From: Flavobacteriaceae bacterium | GTDB lineage: Bacteria; Bacteroidota; Bacteroidia; Flavobacteriales; Flavobacteriaceae | DNA length: 53,649 bases | NCBI GenBank assembly: GCA_029248405.1 | Contig: JAQWJJ010000022.1 | Span: 1 to 53,649 of the forward strand | Reading direction: 5' to 3' | Shown: positions 44,749 through 53,304 of the stretch, piece after piece | How positions within the stretch are numbered: position 1 is the first letter of the stretch | How the letters are laid out: each line of letters starts with the position of its first letter | Notes under the pieces: model-generated | Seen by the model: the letters and a program-made list of their open reading frames with translations, nothing else | Databases searched by the model: none | Told to the model about the DNA's origin: nothing | Position numbers and translations under genes: made by a program

Positions 44749-47159
44749 GATTGAGTTGTGCAGTAATTCTGACCAATAGGACTACCATCAGGTATCTTGG
44801 GGGCCTCTATCGACTTAAATTCACTAGGGTCAGCACGGAAGTTGCCAATGATGGTCAGCCAGTGCCTGTCGTTGGCTGTTTTGCGCTTTTTTAGTCTTTT
44901 CTCAATGGCCCTTAATTGGGTTTCTAAAATTGACTTTACAGGAGTCATTGTTTTTTTGGCCACAATATTTACCATCAAAAACTGAAGGTATTGATCAAAA
45001 ACCATCAATTGGAGTGCCTGATGATACTCCGAGCTTTGTTGCTGCAAATCAAGGTTTCTGGTCGTGACTTCTAGAACTTGATGCAAACCAGGCACATCAG
45101 AATCAGTCAAGGATTGCACATATAATCTATTAAGGCGTTCTGGCATCATGAGTAACTTTATCGTCATTTCGCTAGCCGTGGCCGCGGCAGAAATGGGATC
45201 AAAATTCAGTCCGAGTTGACTTCTAAAAGATTCTCGTGTGCGGCCATAACCAAATGCCCTTGGAGGGAAAAGTTGCTGGAGTTCTTTTGGTATTTCTAAA
45301 GCTGTTGGAGTCACAGTTTTGAGGACCTCATCAAGAGCGCGCAGCTGATCTTTGGCCGGTATATTGTGCAAACCAACACTGTTGCCACCTTTGACTTGGT
45401 AGTCATAGATCGAACCGCCGATCAATTTTACAGCAGCCTCAGTTTGATACCTGTGGAGCAAATACATGGGCACGAAAACATCTTCGAGCTCGGAGTAAGG
45501 CCTGCCTTGCGGTATCTGATCTATCGAAAATTGATCCAAAGCTTTTTGGCGCACCGCCATTATCGACTTTAAACCCATCTCTGCCGAAACTCCGTTATCC
45601 CATAAATGGGCTAGTGCATGACTTCCAGAAGGCGCACGGGCATCACTGTCGGTAATAAAAATCATACCACTACCAAAAGCCTCGTCCAAAAGACGGCTCA
45701 GATAATCTTTAGCCTGCTCCCCTTTTGGCACTGCACCGTAGCTGTACGATACCGCAACTTTATCCCATCGGCCAATACCAACTTTATAGGCTTGAGACAA
45801 GTCTATGATTCCGTTTTTAAGTGATAAATCGGGATGGGGGTAATCCATGACACTAGCGTCCTTTAAGGCACTAGCGGCAAAATTATGGGCAAAACCCAAG
45901 GTGTGTCCTACCTCATGTGCCGAGAGTTGCCGCAAGCGGGCCATGGCGAACTCTGTCAAATGTTCTAGATGATCTGCTCCTTCGGCATATGGACGCTCAG
46001 TGAGGCCTTGTGCCAACATAAAATCTTGACGTACGCGCAAGCTGCCTAAACTGACATGACCCTTTATGATCTCACCCGTCCTGGGATCAGTAATGGATGA
46101 GCCATAACTCCATCCCCTTGTCGCCCTATGGACCCATTGTATGACATTGTAGCGCACATCTAATGGATCTGCCTCTGCAGGAAGCATTTTAACCTGGAAC
46201 GCATCTATAAAGCCTAAATCGATAAAAGCCTGATTCCACCACGCTGCACCCTCTAACAAAGCTGATCTGACGGGTTCGGGAGTGGCGGGGTCTAAATAGT
46301 AAATAATGGGTTCTTTGGCCTTGCTTTTGGGCAATTCCGGATGAACCTTCTCTAGTCTGTGCCTGGTGATGACTTGCTGCTTTAAGGGCTGATCTATAGA
46401 TGTTCCATAGTCGTAATAGGTCATGGGGAATGCGCCACATCTGGGGTCAAAAAATCTCGGTTCATAACCCTCCTCTGGCAAGGCTACAAAACTATGATGT
46501 TGAATGGTAGAGAGCTGTGCGCGATCATTGACGGATTTCAATGCGCTTCCTGTCGGAATGCCAGAAAAAGTGAGCAATGCTTCGAACTCAACATTTTTCG
46601 GGAACGCCTTAGTTCTTTCCATCCAAAGCGCACTTTTAGAAAGGTCTAATTTATAGGTCCCTTGATTTTTGCGCTTTAAAACTTCCGTGACGCCATGGGT
46701 ATCTTGCAGCAAAAAGTCAGACACGTCTATCAGATGTACCCCATTAGTAGAATTGATGATGGGGAATCCAAAAAGAACATGGGTCCCAAAGGCTTCTTGA
46801 ACAGATATGCCCTCAAGTGGGTTTTCTGTTTGCGCCCGATAGGTCGTGTTTGGTGCGACCAAAAGTAATTTGGGCCCTGATTTTACAAACATTACGACTT
46901 GTCCCCCACCAAGTTGACCACGATCCAATCCAATGTCGTTTGAGCCCAACCCTGTTCTTAGCGCACTAACATAAAGGAATTGCTGTCCTAATTGCCCCTG
47001 GGTCACCTCCAGAAATATTTTTCCTTCTGCCTCCTGATAATGAAAATTAAAAAATCCATTGAAAGTGGTGCCGTCACTTTGGGCAGTTAAATCCTGAGCA
47101 TATGCCCCCACCAAACCGGTTGAAATAAAAATAAGAATTGCAAAGGCTGCCTGTTTCAT
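44742..47159 (-). CDS. secreted zinc-dependent metalloprotease
   Basis: An 805-residue protein with a signal peptide (MKQAAFAILIFISTGLVGAYAQ) and the metzincin motif HEVGHTLGFAH with ligands H415, H419 and H425 and catalytic E416. The surrounding long N-terminal (before 290) and C-terminal parts match the Bacteroidota zinc-dependent metalloprotease family (DUF5117/DUF4953 region). The chain ends without a sorting domain of the type IX system, so it is probably periplasmic. It may act on exported or imported protein. Divergent from prfB. Confidence 0.9.
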   Translation of the reverse strand: MKQAAFAILIFISTGLVGAYAQDLTAQSDGTTFNGFFNFHYQEAEGKIFLEVTQGQLGQQFLYVSALRTGLGSNDIGLDRGQLGGGQVVMFVKSGPKLLLVAPNTTYRAQTENPLEGISVQEAFGTHVLFGFPIINSTNGVHLIDVSDFLLQDTHGVTEVLKRKNQGTYKLDLSKSALWMERTKAFPKNVEFEALLTFSGIPTGSALKSVNDRAQLSTIQHHSFVALPEEGYEPRFFDPRCGAFPMTYYDYGTSIDQPLKQQVITRHRLEKVHPELPKSKAKEPIIYYLDPATPEPVRSALLEGAAWWNQAFIDLGFIDAFQVKMLPAEADPLDVRYNVIQWVHRATRGWSYGSSITDPRTGEIIKGHVSLGSLRVRQDFMLAQGLTERPYAEGADHLEHLTEFAMARLRQLSAHEVGHTLGFAHNFAASALKDASVMDYPHPDLSLKNGIIDLSQAYKVGIGRWDKVAVSYSYGAVPKGEQAKDYLSRLLDEAFGSGMIFITDSDARAPSGSHALAHLWDNGVSAEMGLKSIMAVRQKALDQFSIDQIPQGRPYSELEDVFVPMYLLHRYQTEAAVKLIGGSIYDYQVKGGNSVGLHNIPAKDQLRALDEVLKTVTPTALEIPKELQQLFPPRAFGYGRTRESFRSQLGLNFDPISAAATASEMTIKLLMMPERLNRLYVQSLTDSDVPGLHQVLEVTTRNLDLQQQSSEYHQALQLMVFDQYLQFLMVNIVAKKTMTPVKSILETQLRAIEKRLKKRKTANDRHWLTIIGNFRADPSEFKSIEAPKIPDGSPIGQNYCTTQSW

Positions 47160-47179
47160 AGTGTGGGAGATTTTGAAAA

Positions 47180-47207
47180 GATTAAAGCTATTAAAATTTG
47201 ATTAAAG
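47180..47207. repeat. direct repeat in the protease/prfB intergenic region
   Basis: GATTAAAG occurs at 47180-47187 and 47200-47207, exactly 20 bases apart, about two helix turns. A candidate binding site for a dimeric regulator. Confidence 0.35.
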
Positions 47208-47231
47208 TTTTCTACTTGACTCCCGAAAAGC

Positions 47232-47239
47232 TATTTTTG
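47232..47239 (+). promoter_or_regulatory. predicted -7 element for prfB
   Basis: TATTTTTG, exact TAnnTTTG match, 18 bases before the ATG at 47258. Confidence 0.5.
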
Positions 47240-47257
47240 TTTTCAAAATAGAACAGA

Positions 47258-48365
47258 ATGACTACAACAGATCATATTAAAGATCTCAGACATCGCCTGG
47301 ATGCGTTAAGGAGGTTTCTTTGACGTTGATGGCAAAAAAATTACCATCGCCAACGACGAGGAAAAAACTTTTGATCCGAATTTTTGGAATAATGCGCAGA
47401 AAGCTGAATTGTTCATGAAAGAGCTTCGGGTACTCAAAAAATGGGTGTCCGATTATGAGTTAGCTGTTGATCTGACAGAGGACCTTGAGGTATATTTCGA
47501 TTTTTTTAAAGAAGGAGAGGAATCACAAGAGCAAGTAGATGATGCTTTTGCACAAGCCAAAATAGCCATCGAAGATCTCGAATTTCGCAATATGCTCAGT
47601 AGTGAAGGCGATGATCTTAGTGCGGTTTTGCAAATTACGGCTGGTGCAGGAGGCACAGAGAGTTGCGATTTGGCCAGTATGTTGATGCGTATGTACCTTA
47701 TGTGGGCTCAAAAACAGGGTTTTAAAGTCAAAGAACTTAATTTTCAAGCCGGTGATGTCGCTGGCGTCAAAACCGTCACACTGGAGATCGACGGTGCCTT
47801 TGCGTTTGGTTGGCTAAAAGGAGAAAATGGTGTCCACCGACTTGTGCGCATATCTCCATTTGACAGCAATGCAAAGCGCCACACGAGCTTTGCCAGTGTT
47901 TATGTTTATCCACTAGCCGACGACAGCATCGAAATTGACATCAATCCTGCAGATATTTCATGGGATTTTGCACGCAGTAGTGGCGCAGGTGGGCAAAATG
48001 TCAATAAGGTAGAAACTAAGGCCATTTTGACACACCACCCCAGTGGCATCGTGATCCATAACAGCGAAACACGATCGCAACTTGAGAATCGAGAAAAGGC
48101 CATGCAAATGCTCCGGTCTCAGCTCTACGAAATAGAATTGCGCAAACAACAAGCCCAGCGCGATGAGATTGAAGCAGGAAAAATGGCCATCGAATGGGGC
48201 AGTCAAATTCGCAACTATGTATTGCATCCCTACAAGCTGATCAAAGATGTCAGAACACAATTCGAAACAGGGAATACAGATGCCGTATTAGATGGAGATT
48301 TGAACGGATTTTTGAAAGCGTTTTTGATGATGTCTGGACAAGACCAGACCAGTCAAGAACTTTAA
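47258..48365 (+). CDS. prfB: peptide chain release factor 2 with programmed +1 frameshift
   Basis: RF2 terminates translation at UAA and UGA. The first part is read 47258-47320 (21 codons ending RRFL), then CTT TGA at 47318-47323 requires a +1 shift so that GAC (47322-47324) is read next, giving 368 residues in all. The site is AGG AGG TTT CTT TGA C, with a Shine-Dalgarno-like AGGAGG at 47309-47314 three bases before the slip codon CTT, the same layout as in E. coli. Stop recognition SPF is at 199-201 and the hydrolysis motif GGQ at 244-246. Low RF2 should favour the shift, which raises RF2 (autoregulation, established for the family). Confidence 0.95.
47309..47324 (+). promoter_or_regulatory. 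prfB: prfB frameshift signal
   Basis: Shine-Dalgarno-like AGGAGG, spacer TTT, slip codon CTT and in-frame UGA followed by C. Stop UGA is the codon that RF2 itself reads. Confidence 0.93.
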
Positions 48366-48375
48366 ATAAAACACT

Positions 48376-48383
48376 TATCTTTG
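48376..48383 (+). promoter_or_regulatory. predicted -7 element for the lipoprotein at 48393
   Basis: TATCTTTG, exact TAnnTTTG match. It ends 9 bases before the first ATG and rules out the TTG at 48381 as a start. Confidence 0.5.
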
Positions 48384-48392
48384 AACCAAAGA

Positions 48393-49271
48393 ATGACAAT
48401 GATGAAGACAATGAGCAAAATAGGGCTGATGATATTAGCCATTTTGGCGGTCAGTTGTGGCAGCGACGACAACAATAATCCCTCAGGCAATGACCCCAAT
48501 GATCCCAATGATCCAAATCCAAACACATTGCCCAAGTTTGTTCAATATGAAATTGGACCTCAAGGAACCAATGTGCAATACGAATACAATGATCAAGACC
48601 TCCTAGAAGTTTGGACTGAAACTTATCCAGATTTTGGTTTTGAAATCACCACTCTATACAATGACGATTTAAATCCGATCGTATTGGATTATGTCGATAG
48701 TGAGCAAGTCACAGATTCAAAGGGTTTTTTCTATGATTTTCAAGGTCGTGTTTTTCGCTATATCGATGATTATACTGATGTTTCACTAACTTACAGTAAT
48801 GATTCCATCTATTTCACAGGAATGATCGACAGCATTATGGATCTTTCGGGAGCGATGATCGTCGATCCTCAAGGAAAAGTCAAAGAATTTATTGATCAAG
48901 ATCAATACTTGACCTTCGGCTATGACGCTTCAGGGAATATGACAGCACTCAATCGGTACGACCCACAAGACCAGCTCATCGAAGGTTACGCTTTCAATTA
49001 TGACTCAAAAACCAACCCTTTCTACGGTCAATTTACACCGCTTTATCTGACACGTTGTATCGATTTATTCTGGGGTTTTGAAACGGTCAATTTTACTGGA
49101 CTAAGTGGCTATGTTTTTCCTTACAACCCGAACAACATTACCGCTGTATTAAAAGATGGGGCCAACATCCGATCTTACTTGATCGCTTATGATAATGATG
49201 ATTACCCTGCTGTGGTCAGTGAAATCGCATCAGGCAATTCGTATCAATACGATATTACTTATTTTCCATAA
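48393..49271 (+). CDS. lipoprotein with YD-like repeats, function unknown
   Basis: A 292-residue protein with a lipoprotein signal (MSKIGLMILAILAVSCGSDD) and a low-complexity NDPNDPNDPNPN linker. The mature part holds repeated aromatic-rich motifs (YEYNDQDLL, FFYDFQGRVFRYID, FGYDASGNMTALNRYD, FNYDSKTNP, YDITYF) like the YD/RHS-type or DUF4595-like lipoproteins of Bacteroidota. Probably surface exposed. Several ATGs cluster at the start (48393, 48399, 48402, 48411). The HAD gene begins 6 bases after the stop. Confidence 0.75.
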   Translation: MTMMKTMSKIGLMILAILAVSCGSDDNNNPSGNDPNDPNDPNPNTLPKFVQYEIGPQGTNVQYEYNDQDLLEVWTETYPDFGFEITTLYNDDLNPIVLDYVDSEQVTDSKGFFYDFQGRVFRYIDDYTDVSLTYSNDSIYFTGMIDSIMDLSGAMIVDPQGKVKEFIDQDQYLTFGYDASGNMTALNRYDPQDQLIEGYAFNYDSKTNPFYGQFTPLYLTRCIDLFWGFETVNFTGLSGYVFPYNPNNITAVLKDGANIRSYLIAYDNDDYPAVVSEIASGNSYQYDITYFP

Positions 49272-49277
49272 TTACTT

Positions 49278-49916
49278 TTGGATACCGGCATCAATACCAT
49301 TGTTTTTGATTTAGGAGGCGTCTTGATTGACTGGCAACCAAGCTATGTATACCTAAAGGAGTTTAGAGGCAACCAAAAACTAATGGATCACTTTTTGAAC
49401 CATATTTGCTCATGGGAATGGAATCTTAACCAAGACGCAGGTCATCCTTTAGCATTGGCTACTCAGGAGCGCATTGCCCTTTTTCCTCAGCACAAAGAAC
49501 TCATTGAAATGTATTACGGCCGATGGGAAGAAATGTTGGGATTTGCACATTTGGACACCCTAGCCCTATTGACCTATTTTAAAACCCAAACAGATTTCAG
49601 ATTATTGGCATTGACCAATTGGAGCCATGAGACCTTTCCGATTGCTCAAGAAAAATTTCCATGGCTCTCATGGTTTGAAGGCATTTTGGTCAGTGGCGCA
49701 GAAGGCATCAGAAAACCTGACCCAAAAATTTATGAACTCCTTACAGAACGATACACCTTAGACCCGAGCAAGTGCGTGTTTATTGATGATAATCAAGCCA
49801 ATGTTACCGCAGCAAATCAACTTGGCTTTCAGGGCATTCATTTTAAAGATGCAGTCGCTCTTCATGCTCAGCTAGAGGCTCTAGGGGTTCATGTTGAGAA
49901 AGAATTTACCCCTTAG
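49278..49916 (+). CDS. HAD-family phosphatase
   Basis: A 212-residue haloacid-dehalogenase-fold phosphatase. Nucleophile D11 is in VFDLGGVLID, motif II threonine in LALTNWS, motif III lysine in RKPDPKIY and motif IV in CVFIDDN. The small helical cap suits sugar phosphate or nucleotide-like substrates. The only start compatible with the conserved N-terminus is TTG at 49278, because no ATG occurs before DLGG. It follows the lipoprotein gene by 6 bases, so coupling to it may aid initiation. Confidence 0.88.
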   Translation: MDTGINTIVFDLGGVLIDWQPSYVYLKEFRGNQKLMDHFLNHICSWEWNLNQDAGHPLALATQERIALFPQHKELIEMYYGRWEEMLGFAHLDTLALLTYFKTQTDFRLLALTNWSHETFPIAQEKFPWLSWFEGILVSGAEGIRKPDPKIYELLTERYTLDPSKCVFIDDNQANVTAANQLGFQGIHFKDAVALHAQLEALGVHVEKEFTP

Positions 49917-49920
49917 CCTT

Positions 49921-50262
49921 ATGATCACCATTTACCATAACCCTAGATGCCGCAAATCACGAGAAGCTTTGGCGTACATTATGGATCATGGCTGGACACA
50001 CAAAATTGTGGCATATTTGAGCCATCCACTCCGCATAGAAGAAATCGTTTATTTGACTGAACTCCTTGACTTAAAAGCGATTGATCTTGTCAGAACTCAA
50101 GAAGCCCTGTGGAGAGATCATTACAAAAATGAATCCTTAACTGAGGATCAGATCATTGAGCTTTTGAGCGCACATCCCAAGCTGTTGCAACGACCAATCG
50201 TGGTCATCGGCAAGCGCGCTGTCATTGCCAGGCCAGCAGAATTGATAGAGTCGATTCGTTGA
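49921..50262 (+). CDS. ArsC-family protein (arsenate reductase / Spx-like)
   Basis: A 113-residue thioredoxin-fold protein beginning MITIYHNPRCRKSREAL, with the catalytic cysteine C10. The later RPIVVIGKRAVIARPAE is the family's anion-site region. It has the glutaredoxin-dependent arsenate reductase form. No arsenite pump or ArsR is near, so a role in arsenic resistance is doubtful, and many flavobacterial copies are unlinked like this one. An in-frame ATG at 49891 would overlap the HAD gene. Confidence 0.88.
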   Translation: MITIYHNPRCRKSREALAYIMDHGWTHKIVAYLSHPLRIEEIVYLTELLDLKAIDLVRTQEALWRDHYKNESLTEDQIIELLSAHPKLLQRPIVVIGKRAVIARPAELIESIR

Positions 50263-50328
50263 TTATTTAACACAATTTTACGGATTATTGAAAGAGTTGT
50301 TTTTACTTTCGTGTGCTCAATATGACCT

Positions 50329-52809
50329 ATGAATAAATTCAAGTTAACGCTCCTGCTCAGCACTCTATTTTGTTGGTCTCAACTTGTGGCCCAAAAATCC
50401 GAAGAAGTGACTTTCAACGTCTCGGGTATTGTAATCGATCAAGAATCTGACGAACCATTGGAATATGCTTCAGTTTCTTTTTTTGATGCATCTGGAAACT
50501 TGAAATATGGAGGAATCACAGGTCAATCGGGGCGTTTTGAAATCCCGGTAATCCGAGGCACATATCGGATTCAATTTGATTACATTTCCTATCAAACACT
50601 ATGGAAAACACTTTCGGTTAACGGTGATACAGATATGGGAGCCCTGTCAATATCGATTGATTCAGAGCAACTCAATGAGGTAGTGATCCGTGCAGAAACA
50701 ACTGAAGTACAGATCAGATTAGACAAGAAAATTTACAATATAGGAAAAGACCTCACCACAAGTGGTGCGACGGTGAGTGATGCCCTGAACAACGTCCCAT
50801 CAGTAACGGTAGATGTCGATGGAAGTATCGCGCTGAGAGGAAATGAAAATGTCAGAATATTGATCAATGGCAAGCCTTCTGCAATAGCCGGATTCGGCCA
50901 GACCGATGCTTTGCGTCAATTGCCTGCTGAAATTATTGAAAGAGTCGAAGTAATCACCTCCCCATCTGCCCGCTATGATGCGGAAGGCACTGCAGGCATC
51001 CTCAACATCATACTGAAAAAAGAAAAGACTATAGGCGTCAATGGATCTTTACAAGCTAATGTCAATAGCCCTAATGGTTATGGAATAACCAGTAACATTA
51101 ATTTAAGAACTGATCGGTTTAACCTCTTTAACACTACGGGGTATCGAAGTCGTAAAAACCCTGGTAATGCAGAATTCAATAACCAATATTATTCAGATTT
51201 GATCACCAATCCGTTCCTTCAAGAACGCAGAACTTTTGACCGTGTCCGAGGTGGTATCAATTCCAATCTGGGATTTGAGTATTACCTGAGCAAACAACAA
51301 AGCATAACCGCTACGGCATTCATCAGAACAGGCGACAACACGGAAAGCACCAGCAATATCGCCCAAGAGTTTGATCAAGCTATGGCTTTGGCTCAAACCA
51401 TCGAACGCGATGAAGCGCAGACAGAAGAGGATTATAACTTGCAATTTGCTCTGAATTACAGCAACGATTTAGACAAGAACGGCCATAAACTCACCGCTGA
51501 TGCTCAGTGGGAAATTGACCAAGAAACCGAGTCTTCTATCATTACAGAGGCCATGTCTTTTCCTGAGTTAATGGCGTTACCGAATGAAAGAATTATACAA
51601 AAGGAAGACAGTCGTAGGATCTTACTTCAAGCAGATTATGTTTTGCCTTTTGGCGAAAATCAGCAGTTTGAAGCAGGCTTTAGATGGGCAGACAATGCCC
51701 AGACCACGGACTATCTTCTTGAAGAGCAAATTGAGTTTGGTGGGCCTTACCAACAAAATCAAGATTTGTCGAATATTTTTGATTTTAATCAAAGTATCGG
51801 TGCCTTGTATGCGCAATATGGGTCAAAGTTTGGCGATTTTTCTTTTTTGACGGGTCTGCGCTTAGAACATACTGGTCTCAAAGGCAGTGTAGAAGGTATT
51901 GTGGGGGCCGACCCAAACGCATTGCTTGCCGATCTTGATTTTGACAAGAATTTTCTGGGTCTCTTCCCGACGGTGAATATGGTTTATGAACTCTCGGAGC
52001 AATCTAATCTTACTTTAGGGTACAACCGAAGGATCAACCGCCCGCGCAGTTGGTACATCAACCCCTTCCCTTCAAGATCCAGCGAAACCAATGTTTTTCA
52101 AGGCAACCCCGACCTGAACCCAGCCTATGCTAGTGCTTTCGATTTAGGTTACTTGATGCGCTGGAAAAAACTCACCTTAACTTCGTCAATTTATTGGCAA
52201 AATGAAACAGATTCATTCGAAAGGATTCAAGAGGACACCGGGGAACTGACCCCCAATGGCATTCCAATAATCAGAACCATCCCTATCAATTTATCCACCA
52301 ATCAACGAATTGGTTTTGAAGCTGGTGTACTATTCAACCCTAACAAATGGCTTCGGCTGAATTCAAGTTTTAACTTTTTTAAATTCAACACCACAGGATT
52401 TTACAACGACATAGATTTTGCAGCGGAAAACACCAGCTGGTTCACCAGATCAAGTGCCAAAATCACCCTGCCCGCGAAAATCAATTGGCAAACTAATCTG
52501 TTTTATCGCGGGGCTTATCAATCGGCACAAACCTCCTCTAAGGGTATATTGTCTATAGATGTGGCGGTAAGTAAAGATTTATTTGAGGACAAGGGCACGT
52601 TATCATTTAATGTCAGTGATCTGTTGAACAGCAGAAAACGCCAATCTTTTACAGTCACTGAGGACTTTGAGAGTGACAGTGTGTTTCAATGGCGTCAAAG
52701 AATTTGGACACTTTCCTTTATTTACAGATTTAATCAGAAAAAAAATGACCGTAATGGCCGAAGAGGAGGCGATAGTCAAGACTATGGAGATGAGGGCTAT
52801 GGCGCCTAG
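50329..52809 (+). CDS. TonB-dependent receptor-like outer-membrane protein
   Basis: An 826-residue outer-membrane protein. After a signal peptide (MNKFKLTLLLSTLFCWSQLVAQ) comes a carboxypeptidase-regulatory-like beta-sandwich (residues 28-115), then a TonB plug (IYNIGKDLTTSGATVSDALN, IERVEVITSPSARYDAEGTA) and a beta-barrel of the OMP_b-brl_3 type ending in WTLSFIYRFNQKK. It continues with an extra polar tail of about 25 residues rich in glycine, arginine and aspartate. No SusD gene is next to it, so the ligand is unknown. A strong bidirectional terminator follows. Confidence 0.88.
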   Translation: MNKFKLTLLLSTLFCWSQLVAQKSEEVTFNVSGIVIDQESDEPLEYASVSFFDASGNLKYGGITGQSGRFEIPVIRGTYRIQFDYISYQTLWKTLSVNGDTDMGALSISIDSEQLNEVVIRAETTEVQIRLDKKIYNIGKDLTTSGATVSDALNNVPSVTVDVDGSIALRGNENVRILINGKPSAIAGFGQTDALRQLPAEIIERVEVITSPSARYDAEGTAGILNIILKKEKTIGVNGSLQANVNSPNGYGITSNINLRTDRFNLFNTTGYRSRKNPGNAEFNNQYYSDLITNPFLQERRTFDRVRGGINSNLGFEYYLSKQQSITATAFIRTGDNTESTSNIAQEFDQAMALAQTIERDEAQTEEDYNLQFALNYSNDLDKNGHKLTADAQWEIDQETESSIITEAMSFPELMALPNERIIQKEDSRRILLQADYVLPFGENQQFEAGFRWADNAQTTDYLLEEQIEFGGPYQQNQDLSNIFDFNQSIGALYAQYGSKFGDFSFLTGLRLEHTGLKGSVEGIVGADPNALLADLDFDKNFLGLFPTVNMVYELSEQSNLTLGYNRRINRPRSWYINPFPSRSSETNVFQGNPDLNPAYASAFDLGYLMRWKKLTLTSSIYWQNETDSFERIQEDTGELTPNGIPIIRTIPINLSTNQRIGFEAGVLFNPNKWLRLNSSFNFFKFNTTGFYNDIDFAAENTSWFTRSSAKITLPAKINWQTNLFYRGAYQSAQTSSKGILSIDVAVSKDLFEDKGTLSFNVSDLLNSRKRQSFTVTEDFESDSVFQWRQRIWTLSFIYRFNQKKNDRNGRRGGDSQDYGDEGYGA

Positions 52810-52872
52810 AAACCCTTCATCAAAGTCTTTTCGCACAAAATAGCGCACATCACCTAACCCCTTGCAGACATT

Positions 52873-52919
52873 TAGACCCAAAAAAAAGACCAGCAGAGCT
52901 GGTCATTTTTTTGGGTCTA
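52873..52919. terminator. bidirectional terminator
   Basis: A long hairpin: TAGACCC (52873-52879) pairs with GGGTCTA (52913-52919), A and T runs pair inside it, and GACCAGC-AGA-GCTGGTC forms the inner stem (52888-52904). It can end transcription of both the receptor gene and the convergent small gene. Confidence 0.85.
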
Positions 52920-52935
52920 TCATGGAATAAATTGA

Positions 52936-53100
52936 TTATTCTGATTTATTCGAAGCCTTTGATTTCAGCTTAAAGTGCTCGATTGCTGCGCCACCGATCC
53001 AGTAGGGTATGAACGATACCAAAAAGATCATCAACCAAAAACCAATGGTCAAAATAGTCAAAAACGCTAAGAATCCTAAATACTGATTAAAATCGAACAT
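52936..53100 (-). CDS. 54-residue membrane protein
   Basis: A short gene between the terminator and fumC. It encodes MFDFNQYLGFLAFLTILTIG and continues through WLMIFLVSFIPYWIGGAAIE to a lysine and serine-rich end, so one long or two short membrane helices. I recall very similar small proteins (start F-N-x-Y-L-G, end P-Y-W-I-G-G) in other flavobacteria. An exact promoter element lies 22 bases before the ATG. Function unknown. Confidence 0.72.
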   Translation of the reverse strand: MFDFNQYLGFLAFLTILTIGFWLMIFLVSFIPYWIGGAAIEHFKLKSKASNKSE

Positions 53101-53122
53101 ATCTCTTTTTTGTTTGTTGCCA

Positions 53123-53130
53123 CAAATATA
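53123..53130 (-). promoter_or_regulatory. predicted -7 element for the 54-residue protein gene
   Basis: Minus strand TATATTTG, exact TAnnTTTG match. Confidence 0.5.
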
Positions 53131-53188
53131 AAATGAAATTTTTAAAAAATGTCTTCTAATGTCTTTAGATTTTTCAACATTAATTCGC

Positions 53189-53281
53189 CTCTTATGGAGA
53201 TAAGCCCAGTAATTGATTTACGGCATAGAAATAGGCAAAAAAGACCATAACTCTTATGCATTTCCGGGATAAGCCGTAAAT
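53189..53281. repeat. repeat arrangement upstream of fumC
   Basis: CTCTTATG (53189-53196 and 53251-53258) and GATAAGCC (53199-53206 and 53268-53275) each occur twice in the same order, and each pair makes a CTTAT/ATAAG hairpin. ATTTACGGC (53216-53224) is the reverse complement of GCCGTAAAT (53273-53281), and the right arm overlaps the fumC promoter element. Confidence 0.45.
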
Positions 53282-53284
53282 TTG
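53277..53284 (+). promoter_or_regulatory. predicted -7 element for fumC
   Basis: TAAATTTG, exact TAnnTTTG match, 20 bases before the ATG at 53305. Confidence 0.55.
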
Positions 53285-53304
53285 TCTTCTAAATTCAATT
53301 GACT

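Noticed and set aside
47258..47323. Reading prfB as a broken gene or pseudogene because of the early UGA
   Set aside because: The stop lies exactly in the conserved RF2 frameshift site and the rest of the protein is intact, so it is programmed recoding.
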